DNA of 64,000 nt. Source: Sciurus carolinensis. Lineage: Eukaryota; Chordata; Mammalia; Rodentia; Sciuridae. The notes below the pieces were generated by a model that made no database searches, was not told where the DNA came from, and saw only the letters and a program-made list of their open reading frames with translations. Where the stretch lies: contig NC_062214.1 in assembly GCF_902686445.1 (NCBI RefSeq), positions 92,174,738 through 92,238,737 on the forward strand. The letters are read 5' to 3'. How positions within the stretch are numbered: position 1 is the first letter of the stretch; the number at the start of each line of letters is the position of its first letter. Below are positions 1 through 12,017 of the stretch, piece by piece. The position numbers and the translations under genes were made by a program.

Positions 1-1285
1 TTTATAAAATACTTCACCTTTCTTTAGTAAGGCAATTCATATTTTGTCACCCCATTTGCTTCTGCCCAGAGAGGTAAAAAGAGCAGATAAATTGATCTCC
101 ATTTGACTTAAAAAAAAAAAAAAATTAGAGCCCACTGCTATCCAATGACAGCCTAAGCCACTCAGGTCAGCAGACCCCAGGAATGGTGGCCATCAGAGGG
201 AAGGGGACACAGGTGGGAGAAGGGCACCTGAAGACAATAGAGTCCCACTCAAACTGTACACCACCTTCAATTTCCTTCATCGAGTCTCTTTAAGCAGAAT
301 CCCTCACTGCCTCCTAGAGTTTAAGAGATACTGCAGGAATTGTACCAAAAAACCAGGACCACCCAGACCCTTATCTGCTTTATCGATGATGCGCTTTCTC
401 CAGCTCAGAATAAGAAATCAGAAGCACATAAGGAACCAGGTCCCCAACATTAAAGAGATTCCAAACTTGCTACTTCTAATATTCATCTCAGGGAATCAGG
501 GGAGAGGCAGCAGGATGACCCTGAATGACCCTCAGCATGGAGGGAAACTGGAAAAAGACCCAGACACAAGAGTAAGCTTTGTCCCCAATCGCCCATTGCT
601 ACACAAGCCCTTGCTTCAATCAAGATGCCAGCATGGCTGCAGAGAAGCTGCTGGCCAAGAAAGGCACCATTGTTGACTCATAGGGACATTTCCAAATCCT
701 GAGAAAGGGAAGACAAGGTACACGACTGCTGGTGAGGGACAGATGGTCAGAGCTGTCATCTCACCATCATTTGGGGCAACATTTCTTTTTCCAGCTTTCT
801 GGCAGAGTTGCTTCTAAACCACCCCAAACTTCCAAAGCATGGCTAATGACACAGGTAATCTGAGTTGTGACAAGACACACAAAAGAAAATCACCACCAGA
901 AGCCATGCAAGTATTCAAAATAGCAGGTGATGAAGAGGGAGAGAGTGACAGAAGCCAAGCAGCAAAGTGGGTAAAATGTGACTTGTCCACACTCCTTTAC
1001 CTGCCCACTGGCTCTCACACAGATGCCGGCAAGTGTCTGCCCACATACACTCCAGCACACCTTCCCCTTTTCAAGGTCACAAGCTTGATGTGGCTTTACA
1101 ACCTAGAATTGGTAACAAATCCCAAGACAAACCAGCCAGTTCCCTGCCCCTCCACTTCCTTACCTCTGTCCAGCAGACACTCTGGGTCATCAGAAAAGGT
1201 TCTTTTGCCCACAGAAACTGATCCTGGAGAAGATGGGACCAGTTCCACTGCAGAATCAAAGAGTATACAGCTTACAAGTCCAATA
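1..1285. other. Unannotated unique sequence
   Basis: I see no gene here. An A-run at 109-124 is the only clear low-complexity element. A short ATG frame near 634 stops after about 16 codons and I do not recognise it. Several open frames of 60-165 codons exist, but none has recognisable domains, codon bias or splice context. Confidence 0.5.
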
Positions 1286-1287
1286 AA

Positions 1288-1645
1288 CCCTGCTGTGGTT
1301 GAATTGTATCCCTCCAAAATTTATATTGAACCCTAACCTTCAATGTGAGGTATTTGGAGTCAAGGTCTTCAGGAGGCAACTAGGTTTAAATGAGGTCTCA
1401 AGTGCTTCACCTTCATGATAGTATTAGTGTCCCTACAGGAAGAGACTCCAGTTAAATTGCTTGCTCTGCTGTTTGAGGACACAGCAAGGAGGCAGCTGTC
1501 TGTGAGCCAGGAAGAGGGCCCTCAGGAGAACCAACTGTGCTAGCATTCTGATCTCAGACTTCCAGCCTCCAGAACTGAGGAAATTCATTTCTGCCATTTA
1601 AGTTCATGGTATTTTGTTATGGCAGCCTGAGATGACTAATAAAAT
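1288..1645 (+). mobile_element. MLT1-like ERVL-MaLR LTR relic
   Basis: The segment follows the MLT1 pattern in order: 'ttgaattgtatccctcc', 'aaaatttatattgaaccc', 'taggtttaaatgaggtc', 'tgaggacacagcaaggaggc', 'cttccagcctccagaactg', and the end 'ggcagcctgagatgacta'. It is a solitary, heavily mutated LTR with no internal retroviral coding sequence beside it. It is long inactive, and it contributes the last codons of the 165-codon frame that ends at 1336. Confidence 0.7.
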
Positions 1646-1649
1646 CTCC

Positions 1650-4600
1650 ATGAGGATTGCCCTTGACCAAGGTTAGACAGTGCCATGTGCAAGCCTAATG
1701 TGTCACGCATTCACAGGTTGCAAACATTAGCTGGTGAGGAATGGTGTCCTACTATGTGGTCCTCTCCCACCCCTAGCTTGGTGACCCAACACCATAGTGT
1801 CTAAGAACTCTGTAATTCCCTTATCTTGCCAGAAAGCAGGAGCAGGAGTCAGAGGTAGGGAAAACCTGGGCAGCAAAACTCTTGGCAGGACAGTAAGCCC
1901 CAGGGAACAGAAATGGCCTCAAAACTTTTGTGTTGCATTCTCCCTGGAAGATCAGAGCCTCTGAAGGCATACTGACGATGTGAGAATCCTTCACTGGCAA
2001 TCTAAAATTAGCCAGAGAAAGAGTCTGCTCAGTGCTGTATCTCCTACACAGCCCTGATAAGTGTCACTACCTCCTTTGGCAATAACTTGTCTTGGGAGTG
2101 CTATAAATACCACCTAAGCCTACCCGATGTGAATTATGAATACCAGGAACAGTTTCAGGGTTTCCAGGCACTGGCTATGTGACAGGGGTGTCAAATTCAA
2201 AGTCGCCTGCACAAGATGCAGGCCCAGAGAACATGTAAATCCCTTGGGTCCAGCCCTGCATTTTCGACTGTGGGAGGACCCACTCAGGAATGCAGCCGCA
2301 GCTGCCATTGCTACCGCTCTATGGATCCTATCAAATGCTGCTCACAGTTTGTCAAATCAATAGGAAGTAGAAGGCTGAGAGACATACAAAGTTTGAGATC
2401 ATAGAAAGTGACAAAGAGGATTTTGGCCTACTTAAATACTCAGATTTGACTCAGAGCTTTCAAGGGATGAGCCCTGAGAAAGGCTGGAGAGGAAGCAGGT
2501 ACTCATTGGATGATCCAGGGCTGCCGACTCTCCCCTGGGGCTTGTGCCCAGTAAGTACTGAATAGCTTTTTGTGGAGTGAACTTCAGTTTTGTGGGTTTC
2601 TGGGCTTCACAACCAAAGTCCTAACCCCAGGAGCAGGGCATGCAGCAGTGATCTGGAAAAGTAGATGAAGCTGGACACCTATACTTGGGAGGGGTGAAAG
2701 TAAGGGAGGGAGGAGGGAGCTGGCTCTAAGAACAGGTCCCTAGGGCATGTGGACATGTGTAGGAGATGGGGGGGGGGCGTTGCTGGAGGGAATGCCATCT
2801 GGGCATGTGGAGTCTGGAGGTAAGAGAGAGAGGGTACCAAGGAGATGGTAATCAGTGAATTGCCAGGAAAAGTTCCTGAGAACATGCTATGAAGTGTGAC
2901 CACCAAAGGGTCTCGAAATCTTCCAGAATGCTGCTCTGGTGCAGGGCTAACTGCAGAATCAGAGCAGGGACAAGAGATGTAGACTACTCTTTGTCCATGG
3001 ATATCTCACAACTGACACTAGGCCATCAGTAAAAAATCACTCCCCATACAGCTCACAACCCCGGATCTTAACCTCAGCACTGTGCTGTATCATTTTCTCC
3101 TCCCTGCACCTTCCCACCTTTTGGTCTTTGTTCCTTCAGTCTCTCTTCTCTCTGCCCAGCTTTCTGGTATCTTCAGATCCCTTGTGGTTCAATGGAATCT
3201 GTACCTCCATGAACCCCTTCCTGAGGTCCCCCATTGCATCCCCTGACTGTTGGGAGCCTCTTTTTTCTGACCTGCAAATGACAGCTTTTGTGTCCCCCCA
3301 TCTAATCACAGACTCCTGCAGGCAGAGTCAGGGGTTCGCCACCTCTGCACTGACTGCTTCTTCTCTTAGCAAGTGCCAGAGTCCTCTGCCCAAGGCAGAA
3401 CCTCAAAAAAAGAACAGCAAATCTAGTAAGATGGTTCTTTAAAAACAGGTGCTTTTCTCCCTTGTTTATCAAATTCCTTGTGTTGAGTAGCAGACACAAT
3501 GTCCCCCCATCACAACCTCTGTCTCCAGCATGTTTGACTCTGTCAGTCCCTTGAGGGGAGAAGAGGTGAGGAGTGAATCTGTGCAGGGGAACCTGGGGTG
3601 GGGGGAAGAGTTTCTGTCTCCTCTCTCCTCACCTCTGCCCCATTTGGTTGGAGGAGGGCAAGGCCTTGGAAAGAATGTCCTGGAAGCCATCTCCTTAGGC
3701 CTTAATTCCAAGAATTTCGGTCCTTCCTAGACTACACAGGGTCACTCCTCTGACAGAAGGAAGCCAGCCTTCCAGGGTCTGAGGCAAACCAATATGACTA
3801 AAACCTCTCTCCTACCCCCATCCCACCCCAAGCCCCAACCAGTGTCACAGTGAAGTTCTACAGAGACAGTGAGAGACTGGCATAAGCAACAGTGGTGGCA
3901 AGTCATACACTGTTCCCATTTCTTGGAATATTTGCACTGAAGCTCCCACCAGAAATCTCAACCCTTATGACCACAAGTGATCTCACACCTCATGAAGATG
4001 CCCCTTCTGTAGTTCTTACTGAGGTTACTGGTCTAAGACCAGCAGCCCTGAAAGAGACATGCCCTCGATTCCACTCATTCATACCCAGCCAACCAGACCC
4101 CTTAGTGAGCTAGGGAATTGGAAGCACTGGTCATTGGTGTCACTGACATCAGTGGAAAGGAAACATCCAGAGTACAATCAGGGTTGAGTCATTAAATATC
4201 ACACAGTCCCTTAGGCGAAAAAAGACCAAAATGAGCCACAGATTGCTAGAGCTTCAAAACTCCAACATGAAGTGTGCTTCCCTCTGCTCTGAAGGGAGTG
4301 CATGCACCCATCTCCTCTGGGCCACAGAGGCCCTCAGCAGGCAGCCTGCTCCTGGCCCCCAAGGGTCTGCAGTTGGCAACTGTGAGTGGGCCTGGTCAAT
4401 GGAGAAAAGTACCCAACACCGAGTTTCTCCATGTACCCACCAGCAGTTACAGGAAGAGCTGCACTGTTTGCAGACACTGTCCTCCACAGGCACTTAAACC
4501 CAAAGGAGGGTGCCAGAGTGGAGAAGAGTCACAGGGAGAACACAGAAGAGGAATCTGACACTGGCTGCTCACTCAGTGCAGACCCTTGGCATCAGGGGCA

Positions 4601-5195
4601 TTTCTGGATTCTCACATCAAGGCTGATGCAAAGCATTACCAAAATGAATAAATTTGAGAACAGTTGATTGTTAAACAGGAAGGGACAAAGGGAAACAGAG
4701 TTGGGTTTCAATTATTCACACTACATAAAACCACCTCTTCCCAGCTGGTGCCATCAGTCAACAACATAAACCATGGCCAGAAGCAGACAGGCAGCTGGCT
4801 CTCAAGAACTCAAAACCTTCTTCTGGTCCCTACAGCAGTCAGGCAGCCCAGCACCTGCACAGGAAGAAGGGAACCTGTGTTACTTCTACTTTGGGCACCA
4901 GCCTGTAGGTAGGTATTTGCTGCCTGATTACCTAAAGACACGGATGACAGAAATCTATGCAGTTACTTTCCAACCCTACATTTAGGCCCTGGTTCATCAT
5001 TTCAGAGAAAACACTGAAGACTTAGAACAGCTGGGAGCAAACTTGGGAAGCCCCCAGCTGTCAGCTCCTTCTACACAGAGGATTAGCTAAAGCAGAACAC
5101 TGGCCCTGCCACTCTGGACAACAACAAAGACAGGCAGCAGCAGAAAGGGGATTGCCTCTGTAGGAGGTAAGTCTGGTCCACTCTCCTTGACTTAA
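1650..5195. other. Unannotated unique sequence
   Basis: There is no recognisable gene or clear repeat. A G-run (ggggggggg) lies near 2769. Open frames up to about 100 codons on both strands look like chance frames: they overlap on opposite strands and show no domain pattern. Confidence 0.5.
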
Positions 5196-5199
5196 TGGA

Positions 5200-5480
5200 C
5201 TTACATAAAATATCAACACAAAAAACGTGCAAAAGGACAAATACTGTCTAATTCTACTATGAGATACCTGGAGTCATCAAAATCAGAGACACAGAGTAGA
5301 AGAGTGATTTCCAAGAGCCAAAGGGTAGGGGGCCCTGAGCAGTTAGTGTTTAGTGGGCATGGAGTTTCACTCTGGGGTGATGAAAAGAGGTCTGGAGATG
5401 CATGGTGGTTGTACTTAATGCTACTGAACTCCACATTTAAAAATGGTCAACTTAACGTTTTTTAGATTTTACAATAATGC
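5200..5480 (+). mobile_element. L1M-type LINE 3' end fragment
   Basis: The order of motifs matches the 3' untranslated end of old mammalian L1 (L1MC/MD type): 'aaatactgtctaattctac', 'gagatacctggagtcatc', 'gtgatttccaagagcc', 'gagtttcactctggggtga', 'tctggagatgcatggtggt', 'cttaatgctactgaactcc', 'cacatttaaaaatggtcaa'. It is truncated at the 5' end and non-coding. Confidence 0.7.
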
Positions 5481-6807
5481 TTAAACTAGTCAATTTCCTT
5501 CTCATTTTCAGTGTGGCTAAGTTTTTCCCTTTCATATCTGATTCATTTCTAACTTCCTGGAAGAAGTATCTGCTGCTAAGAATCTTCCACAATTTACAAG
5601 GAAATTAGACACGCAAGGAACAAATGAAAAGCCAGACAGGCCAGGACAGAGGCAGGAGAAGGCTGACATCTTGGGGACCTCCTGCATGCCCACCTGGCTC
5701 CCATCTACCCAGGCCTCTGTTTCCTGCACAAGCACCCTCGCACCATCTTTCCTTTGTGTGTAGTAAGGGCCTTGGCATCATCCTATGCTTATGTCTCAGC
5801 AGGTGCTAGAAGCCTTCAGAGACCAAGGAGGCCTCCGGTGGGTGGGAACCAAGAATCCTGAAGGAGGGCCCGGTGCACACAGGCTCCCCACTTGACACAA
5901 CTTCCTTTTCCCAACAATCTTTGTCTCTCTCACACACAACACAAAGTAGATCTCACAAGAGGGGTCACATCAGATAAACACGGGATCTAAAGTTTCAGCT
6001 CATCTATCTTACAGGGTGTTTGATGCAAAACAGAACTTAGGGGACTGCAAACATGGCTCTGACATGTACCATGCTAAGATGCAGACAGTCAAGGGTTGGA
6101 ATGTATTCTGAAAGCCCACAAACTTCTCAGAGGTTTCCAAAGGCCAGTTGCTGGCAGCAGCAAAGGATTCCGCGCCCAGCCCCAGTCAATTCCTAGCTAG
6201 TAATCCGAGCTGTGTGGACAACTCCTCTTAAGAATCCAGATTCTCTTCAGTGGCCCTTCCTAGCCTGCCCCACCTCTGACCTTGCCAGACTGCAAGGTGA
6301 CCACAATCAGCCCCTCACAGCCCCAGCAGTGAGGCCCCATCTCCTCCTGAAGTCCTCTCTAGGTCTGCAGTGGGGTTCAACAATGTGTTTAGCAAGAGCC
6401 CCAGGTAACTCCGATCTCATATAAGAACCAAAACCAAAAACAGCATGGTGAGGCAAAATCTGAGCTTTAAAACACAGACAGAAGAAAACAAGGTTAAGAA
6501 GGCAAGGTGAGGTATGGAGGCCCCTGGGTGCACTGTAGGTTTGTGAGCAAGGGAGGGACAGGGAAAGCACACGCTCGTAACTGTGTGGCCCACCAGGAGC
6601 TCCACCAGGAGCCAGAGCCTTTCACACTCAGGATAGGGAACGAACAGCAAGAAAGCAAGAGGGGAGAGGTGATGAGAGAAAATAAAGATATAAAGTCATA
6701 GAACTACACACTTGTGAAAGTGGATACTAAGCCTAGAAATACTGCTTCCCAACCTCCTCTTCTCCTTCCCCTTCATAGTTTTAGCCAAGGTTCTATTGTC
6801 TGTTTTT
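5481..6807. other. Unannotated unique sequence
   Basis: No gene or clear repeat recognised. Overlapping short frames on both strands around 6.2-6.7 kb show no domain or signal-peptide pattern. Confidence 0.45.
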
Positions 6808-6906
6808 GCTTTGTTTTTAAATTTTTATTGACACCCAATAATTGTACATATTTCTGGGATATAGCGTGATGTTTTTATACATGAAAACATTGGGAATTTT
6901 GCACGC
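6808..6906 (-). mobile_element. L1M fragment, antisense
   Basis: 'ttttattgacacccaataa', 'ttgtacatatttctgggata' and 'tgatgtttttatacatg' match the reverse complement of an old L1 3' region. It is a short, diverged fragment of about 100 bases. Confidence 0.55.
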
Positions 6907-8734
6907 GAGATCTTGACCTTAATGGTCCCGATATAGAAGGTGCTGCACAGGGATTTCTTAACTTCCCAGGCTTTGTCCAGTTCATCCTCTTTCTGGGTTT
7001 TCAAGCGTATATTTCAGCCCCAAGTTTCCTGGCAAGGGAGGGTGAGACAGAAGGAAGGCACTGCAGTATGGGGACCAACTCCTGGCAAAGATCATCCCCC
7101 AGCAGCAAACAATTCACGTCATGCGTGAAACTCATAGAGCCACTGTGGAAGAATGACGCGAGGTCCCTCTCCCTACCCGCTTCCTCTGGGCCCCTCCTCC
7201 TAAGGTTTACTGTATCTCCAAGGGTCCTGTCAAGAAGTTAAGCCACTTCATTTCAGGTCTTGAATATAATGCTCTTTGACACATTATTTTTCCTACTGCC
7301 AAAGAGCTTAATACTCAACATCATTCCTTAATATTAATATCAGTTATTTTTTGCTACATATCAAAAGCTCATTTTCCTCTAAAATGGCAAAGCTGAGACA
7401 TCACTAATAAATGCAAAAAAGAAACCAGTTGCCTTACAAAATTATGCAAATAATGCCCTCTCTTTGAGGAGAAAAGAAGCCCCCTAGACAAATAAAGGAA
7501 AGGAAACTAGAAAAGAAAATGCTCTATCTTAGTTGTCTGCTAATTGGATTAGTTGCATTTTAACATTTTAAACTAGGTCAGTACTTGGGTTCTGATGGCA
7601 GGCTTTAGAAGTACTTTATTGCTTCAGATTTGGGATAACAGATCAGTGAATCTGGAGAACCCTTTTTAACATTTTGCATCTCAGATGGCTCTACTGTTCT
7701 AAAACAAACAGAAAAACCTCAGCATTTCCCTCTGAGATTAAAAATAAGCTATGCCATAGGACTAAAACATAAATGTCTTTTCCCTCCATGGATTTTAAGC
7801 ATGCTATCCCTTAATTGAAAGCGATCAATGTGTCATCTCTCCATACTGATTAATTCCACATGAGTTTCAGAAAAGAAATGCATGACCAAGGAGACACTGG
7901 AGGGAAAGGAGGAGTCACCAAACAAGGGAAAAAACAGTACAGAGGAGAAGCTCATGCAGCCTGCCCAGTGCCCCATTCTTCCTCCCTGGTCCACTAATAT
8001 GATCATGCATTGCTATAACTACACTTGCAAATGAAGGACTCAACTCAGTGACAGCTACCCAAGGCCATAGAACACACTGAGCTGTACTTGTTGAAGGAAA
8101 GCTATGTTGAATTAGGTCCTTAACCACTGGGAACTATTTTGTTCCATGTTGCGGTCTGGACTTTACAGTACACACACCTCCCAAGCCTTCTCCAGACTGA
8201 CCCAGGGCTGAAGGTCTGATGTAATCCAATAGGTTGGTCTATAAAGGCTATGGCCAAAACCTAGCCAGTCTAGTTTTGCTCAAAGTTCACCTAAGTTCAT
8301 GGCCTTGGGGCTTGTTGTAAAGACAGATTCCTGGGCCCCTCCCTGGAGCATACTGCTCCAGTGGCAGCCAACCGTGGGCAGCCTTCAGAAGCTCAGTCCT
8401 GGCCTGCTTGGAGTGAGGAATGGCCAAGTTCTATTTTGGTACCATGAGCCCCTCACAGAAGCATATCGGACAATGTAAGGCTAGAAATTGGCTTGTTGCG
8501 ATTGGATACAGCAGGAACAAAAACAGAAAGGCAAGTGAATAAGGGATGGTGGGGAATTGAGTCCCCTCATATCCTCAGAGGATTTGGAACTTGAAAGATG
8601 TCCACTCTTTCCAAGGGGCACTGAGAAGGAAGACAATCTGGGAGACTGAAAGTGTTCAGTTCCTCTATTCCATTCCTTTCATTGGTCTTGACAACTCAGT
8701 CACAGGATGTCCTCATTTACAAACTTACTATCCT
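6907..8734. other. Unique sequence with AT-rich, homeobox-site-dense core
   Basis: No gene or full repeat is recognised. About 7,260-7,870 is AT-rich with many TAAT/ATTA cores and an ATGCAAAT octamer at about 7,444-7,451. That composition can occur in developmental enhancers, but base composition alone would also give many such cores. A short MER5-like stretch may lie near 8,310-8,360. Confidence 0.35.
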
Positions 8735-9187
8735 CTGCAGCAGTGTGTTAGTCAGATTTTCAACATTATGACCAAAAATACCTGACAAACTTAGAAGAGG
8801 AAAGTTTTGTTTTGGGCACATGGTATCAGAGTTAGTCTATGGTCAGCCTACTCCATCACTCTGGGTGTGAGGTGAGGAAGAAAATCATGGCAGAAGGGTG
8901 TGGTGGAAGAAAACTGTGGGTTCCTGGCAGCTAGGAAGAGGAGAGACAGAGCAGGGAGAGAAGAGAGGGAGAGGGGAGCCAGGGACAAGATATAGTCCCT
9001 AAAGGCACACCCTCAGTGAACTACTTCCTCCAGCCATGCACCACGCCAGTAATCCAAATTATTGATCTAGCATTAATCCACTGACAAGGTTATAGCTCTC
9101 ATAATCTAATCATTCCGCCTCTGAACATTCCTGCATTGCCTGACACATGAGCTTTAGAGGTGATGTTAATGATATAAACTATAACAC
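8735..9187 (-). mobile_element. MaLR-type LTR, reverse orientation
   Basis: Read on the plus strand it runs 'gtgttagtcagattttcaac', 'accaaaaatacctgac', 'agaaaatcatggcagaagg', 'tgaactacttcctccag', 'cattaatccactgac', 'catgagctttagaggtga' and ends 'aaactataaca'. This is the reverse of an LTR starting 'tgttatggtttgga', common in squirrels. A second copy in the same orientation is at 31.5 kb. It is solitary with no internal viral sequence. The exact family name (MST/MTE/ORR1-like) is uncertain. Confidence 0.6.
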
Positions 9188-9235
9188 TGTGCAAATCCAT
9201 TCCAGCATGTAAGACCTGGCTGCAACCTCAGCACC

Positions 9236-9295
9236 CAAGGAATCAAAATGCAGTCTGTAAAAAATAAAAATAAATAAATAAATAAATTTTTAAGA
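9236..9295 (+). mobile_element. Possible minimal L1 3' tail with AAAT repeats
   Basis: 'aatcaaaatgcagtctgtaa' matches the last bases of the L1 copy ending near 22,650 ('aatcaaaatgcagtttgtaa'), followed by (AAAT)n. It is only about 60 bases, so the call rests on that shared end. Confidence 0.4.
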
Positions 9296-9300
9296 AGTAG

Positions 9301-10007
9301 AGGGACATTGAGTTTGCTGTCAATCACAAAGAAAAAAAAAAAGAAAGAAAAATAAATCTTCCATGGCCACTCAGGCTAAAATCTCTCCCACCTTAAACTA
9401 CCACACTTATCCTCACTACTGACTTCCCAAGTTGCATTCCACCCAATTAGTGAACACTCTATGATTTTAAAGTGGGGGTATTTCTTGAAAAAAAACTAAG
9501 AGATCAAAGATTATGTAAATATGCATTCATTATGAAGATTAATTTATTAAAGACTCTGAGAAGGCCCTTGATAAATAATGTTTAATTTCCTTTGACTAGT
9601 GTTTTCTAAACTCAACTAACCTAGAAGCCCATTTGTCCAGAAAAACCTATCACCTTCTTGCAGAATTGATTATCCACAGAAAGTTTGGGAAATGATGATC
9701 TATTCCATTCATATAGCAACTAATTATGTCTTGTCTGACTTGAAGGGTTATTTAACCTTGTGTGATTTAACTCTGGGCACATTTACATATTAACTTAAGT
9801 AGAATATTTGTTTGAGCTAGGAGCATGTTTTGCATGTCTTTGAACTCCCTATAGCCCCTAGTTAGTCCTGATACAGTACAGATACTGAAGAAATTCTTTT
9901 AATTTTAAAGTGTCAGATCTGATGTAAAAATCACACATTATCTCAGGACATAATTTTTTAAAAAAACTCTAGCAAATCTAGTTTCATTCACTTATATAAG
10001 GAAATTG
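9301..10007. other. Unannotated AT-rich unique sequence
   Basis: No gene seen. An A-rich patch lies at 9,328-9,354. POU/homeobox-like strings such as 'atgtaaatatgcattcatt' occur near 9,514-9,532. Confidence 0.4.
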
Positions 10008-10182
10008 AGCTGGGCACAGTGGTACAGGCATGTAATCCCAGTGACTCATGAGGCTGAGGCAGGAGGATCTCCAGGTCAAGGCCAGCCTTGGCAACTTAGC
10101 AAGACCCTGTCTTAAAATTTAAAAAAATTAGGAAGTAGTAAAGTGCCCCTGGATTCAATCCCTAGTACTGCAACAACAAAGA
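10008..10182 (+). mobile_element. MEN-type dimeric SINE (B1-ID)
   Basis: It has a B1/7SL-derived left half ('gagctgggcacagtggtac', 'tgtaatcccagtgactcat', 'gaggctgaggcaggaggatc', 'agaccctgtctta') joined to a shortened ID right half ('taaagtgcccctggattcaa', 'tccctagtactg'). This dimer is characteristic of squirrels. It is copied by L1 machinery and has no coding role. Confidence 0.85.
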
Positions 10183-10184
10183 AA

Positions 10185-10290
10185 GGAAACAGAAGCCCAG
10201 AGAGGTAAAATGAATCATCCAAAGTCACAGAAAATCAACATTCAAACCCTAACTAGAACACAAGCCTTCTGATTCTAAGAGCAGATATTT
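10185..10290 (+). mobile_element. MIR fragment
   Basis: 'aaacagaagcccagagaggt', 'catccaaagtcacag' and 'acacaagccttctgattct' follow the MIR order. An ancient mammalian SINE immediately downstream of the MEN element. Confidence 0.55.
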
Positions 10291-11763
10291 ATTCTGTGAT
10301 TTAAATAAACCTTACCCTTCCAGGCTCCACCTGGCTTTCCAGCAGGTAAAGCAATAGAGGATATTTTCATGTTTGAGTAGCAGCAGTATGACACAGGTAT
10401 GTCCAGTATAAAGTGAAATAACAAAAAGAAGATATGAGAGATACCAGAGCTCTGCTGAACAGGAGCTAAGCATCCTGAAGATCCCAGAATGCCTGTTAGG
10501 AGTTTAAGGCTTCCAAGTTCAGTACCAAAAATACAAAGAAAAAGATTACAGCATTTGTAGTCTTTAGAACTGAGTAAGACACGACTGTCTGTTAGAACAT
10601 CACACTAATCCTTTCATCATTCACTTCTTAGAGAACTACTGTTACACAAGGCCTGATCATATCCAAACAAATGTCACTTAAGGTATGTTTGTATACATGC
10701 GTATGTGTACATGTCTGTGAATCACTGCTTGTTTTAAAGAGGTCCAGTGATGAGACTGTGATACCTCTTATTCCTCCACAAGCCCAAAAGAATCATAGTA
10801 TCAACTTTAACATATTCAGTATTTACACCAGAATTGCTTGGGGGTCAAGAGGCATTATTTACTAGTGCAGAATCAAGACCTCTAGAGGTGGAGGTGTTGA
10901 CCTTAGCACTTTTCAGGTGACTCTGACTCACAGGTAGGAATGAGAACTACTGCTCTGGAGGTCTGGTGTCAGTTGTCTCACTTGTGGGTGCTGCTGCCTG
11001 GACATTAATAGATCCAGTTCCTCTCCCAAAGATCCATTCCTTCAACAAGGACTCTGACTCCTGTCATCCCCAAAGCCCTACATTCTCTCCTCCCAGAACT
11101 TCACCTATGTATCTGACACTGAACATTCTCCCCATAACTCCCTTGTCATCATACACAATGACTTCAATTTTGTTAAAGCATGGATCTGTGTTCTTTGGAC
11201 TTTGAGTTCATCACTAAGGCCCAGTGGTTCTCAACCAACCTATAAATACACATGCACCAACACTACGGGTGACAGGCGGTGCTCCACAATGCCATACCCC
11301 CTTGCCAGTACCAATACCACATGCATCCCCAGTAGCACATGGCTCCATGCCTACTCCTTTTGCCCTATTTAATAAAGCATATCAGAATACATATATGGGA
11401 GTAGCAATCTTATTACAGGAATTACGTTGCTTTCTATTTTCTAGTAAGTCATCCACAAAGTTTAGGGCCTTAACCAATAATTAATAGCAAATTACTTCAA
11501 TGTGCCTCACAATTGATGCTGATGCTTCCATGAGTCAGGGCACTGTGGTTAAAAACTCTTGACTCAACTAGTTACTAATGGCATTATACTGGTTTTGAAA
11601 ATGGAAACAAAAAAGGTCTAAGAAATGATGGTTCTTTAGAAATAGAAGTACTGACCAGTTCAAAATCTTTAATGTCTTCATTTGTGCATTTATGGAGTAA
11701 ATTACATACTTGGGGGGGGTCGTCACAAATCTGGGAACTCCCAAAAGCTCTAAGGGGCCTGTG
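10291..11763. other. Mostly unique sequence
   Basis: No gene recognised. A MER5-like fragment lies at about 10,838-10,960 and is listed separately. Frames at 10,966-11,484 lack domains and are proline/threonine-rich chance frames. Confidence 0.4.
10838..10960 (+). mobile_element. MER5-like hAT transposon relic
   Basis: 'agaattgcttgggggtca', 'cttttcaggtgactctgac' and the terminal 'tgagaactactgc' resemble MER5-type non-autonomous hAT elements. Short and diverged. Confidence 0.45.
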
Positions 11764-12017
11764 GTGTGTTTTTTTGTTTGTTTGTTTGTTTGTTTGTTTT
11801 GTTTTTTGTTTTTCGTTTTTTTCAGTGCTAGGGATTGAATCTGGGGTTTTGTGCATGGTAGGAAAACCCTATATATACCATTAGCTATATTCCCAGTCCT
11901 TTTTATTTCATTTTGAGACTGGATCTTGCTAAACTGCCCAGGATAGCCTCAAACTTTTGATCCTCCTGCCTCAGCCTCCCAAGTAGTTGGGATTACAGAT
12001 GTGCACCCTGTGCCTGG
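11764..12017 (-). mobile_element. MEN-type SINE, reverse, with (TTTG)n tail
   Basis: The reverse of a B1-ID dimer: 'agtgctagggattgaatc', 'gagactggatcttgctaaac', 'gatcctcctgcctcagcctc', 'ggattacagatgtgcaccc'. Its A-rich tail appears on the plus strand as a (TTTG)n/T-rich tract at about 11,764-11,822. Confidence 0.8.

Noticed and set aside
630..684. 'atggctgcagagaagctg' as the start of a retrocopied gene
   Set aside because: The frame stops after about 16 codons, nothing similar continues in other frames, and no poly-A or duplication was found.
839..1336. 165-codon plus-strand frame
   Set aside because: Its end runs into an MLT1-like LTR, there is no domain or splice context, and competing frames overlap on both strands.
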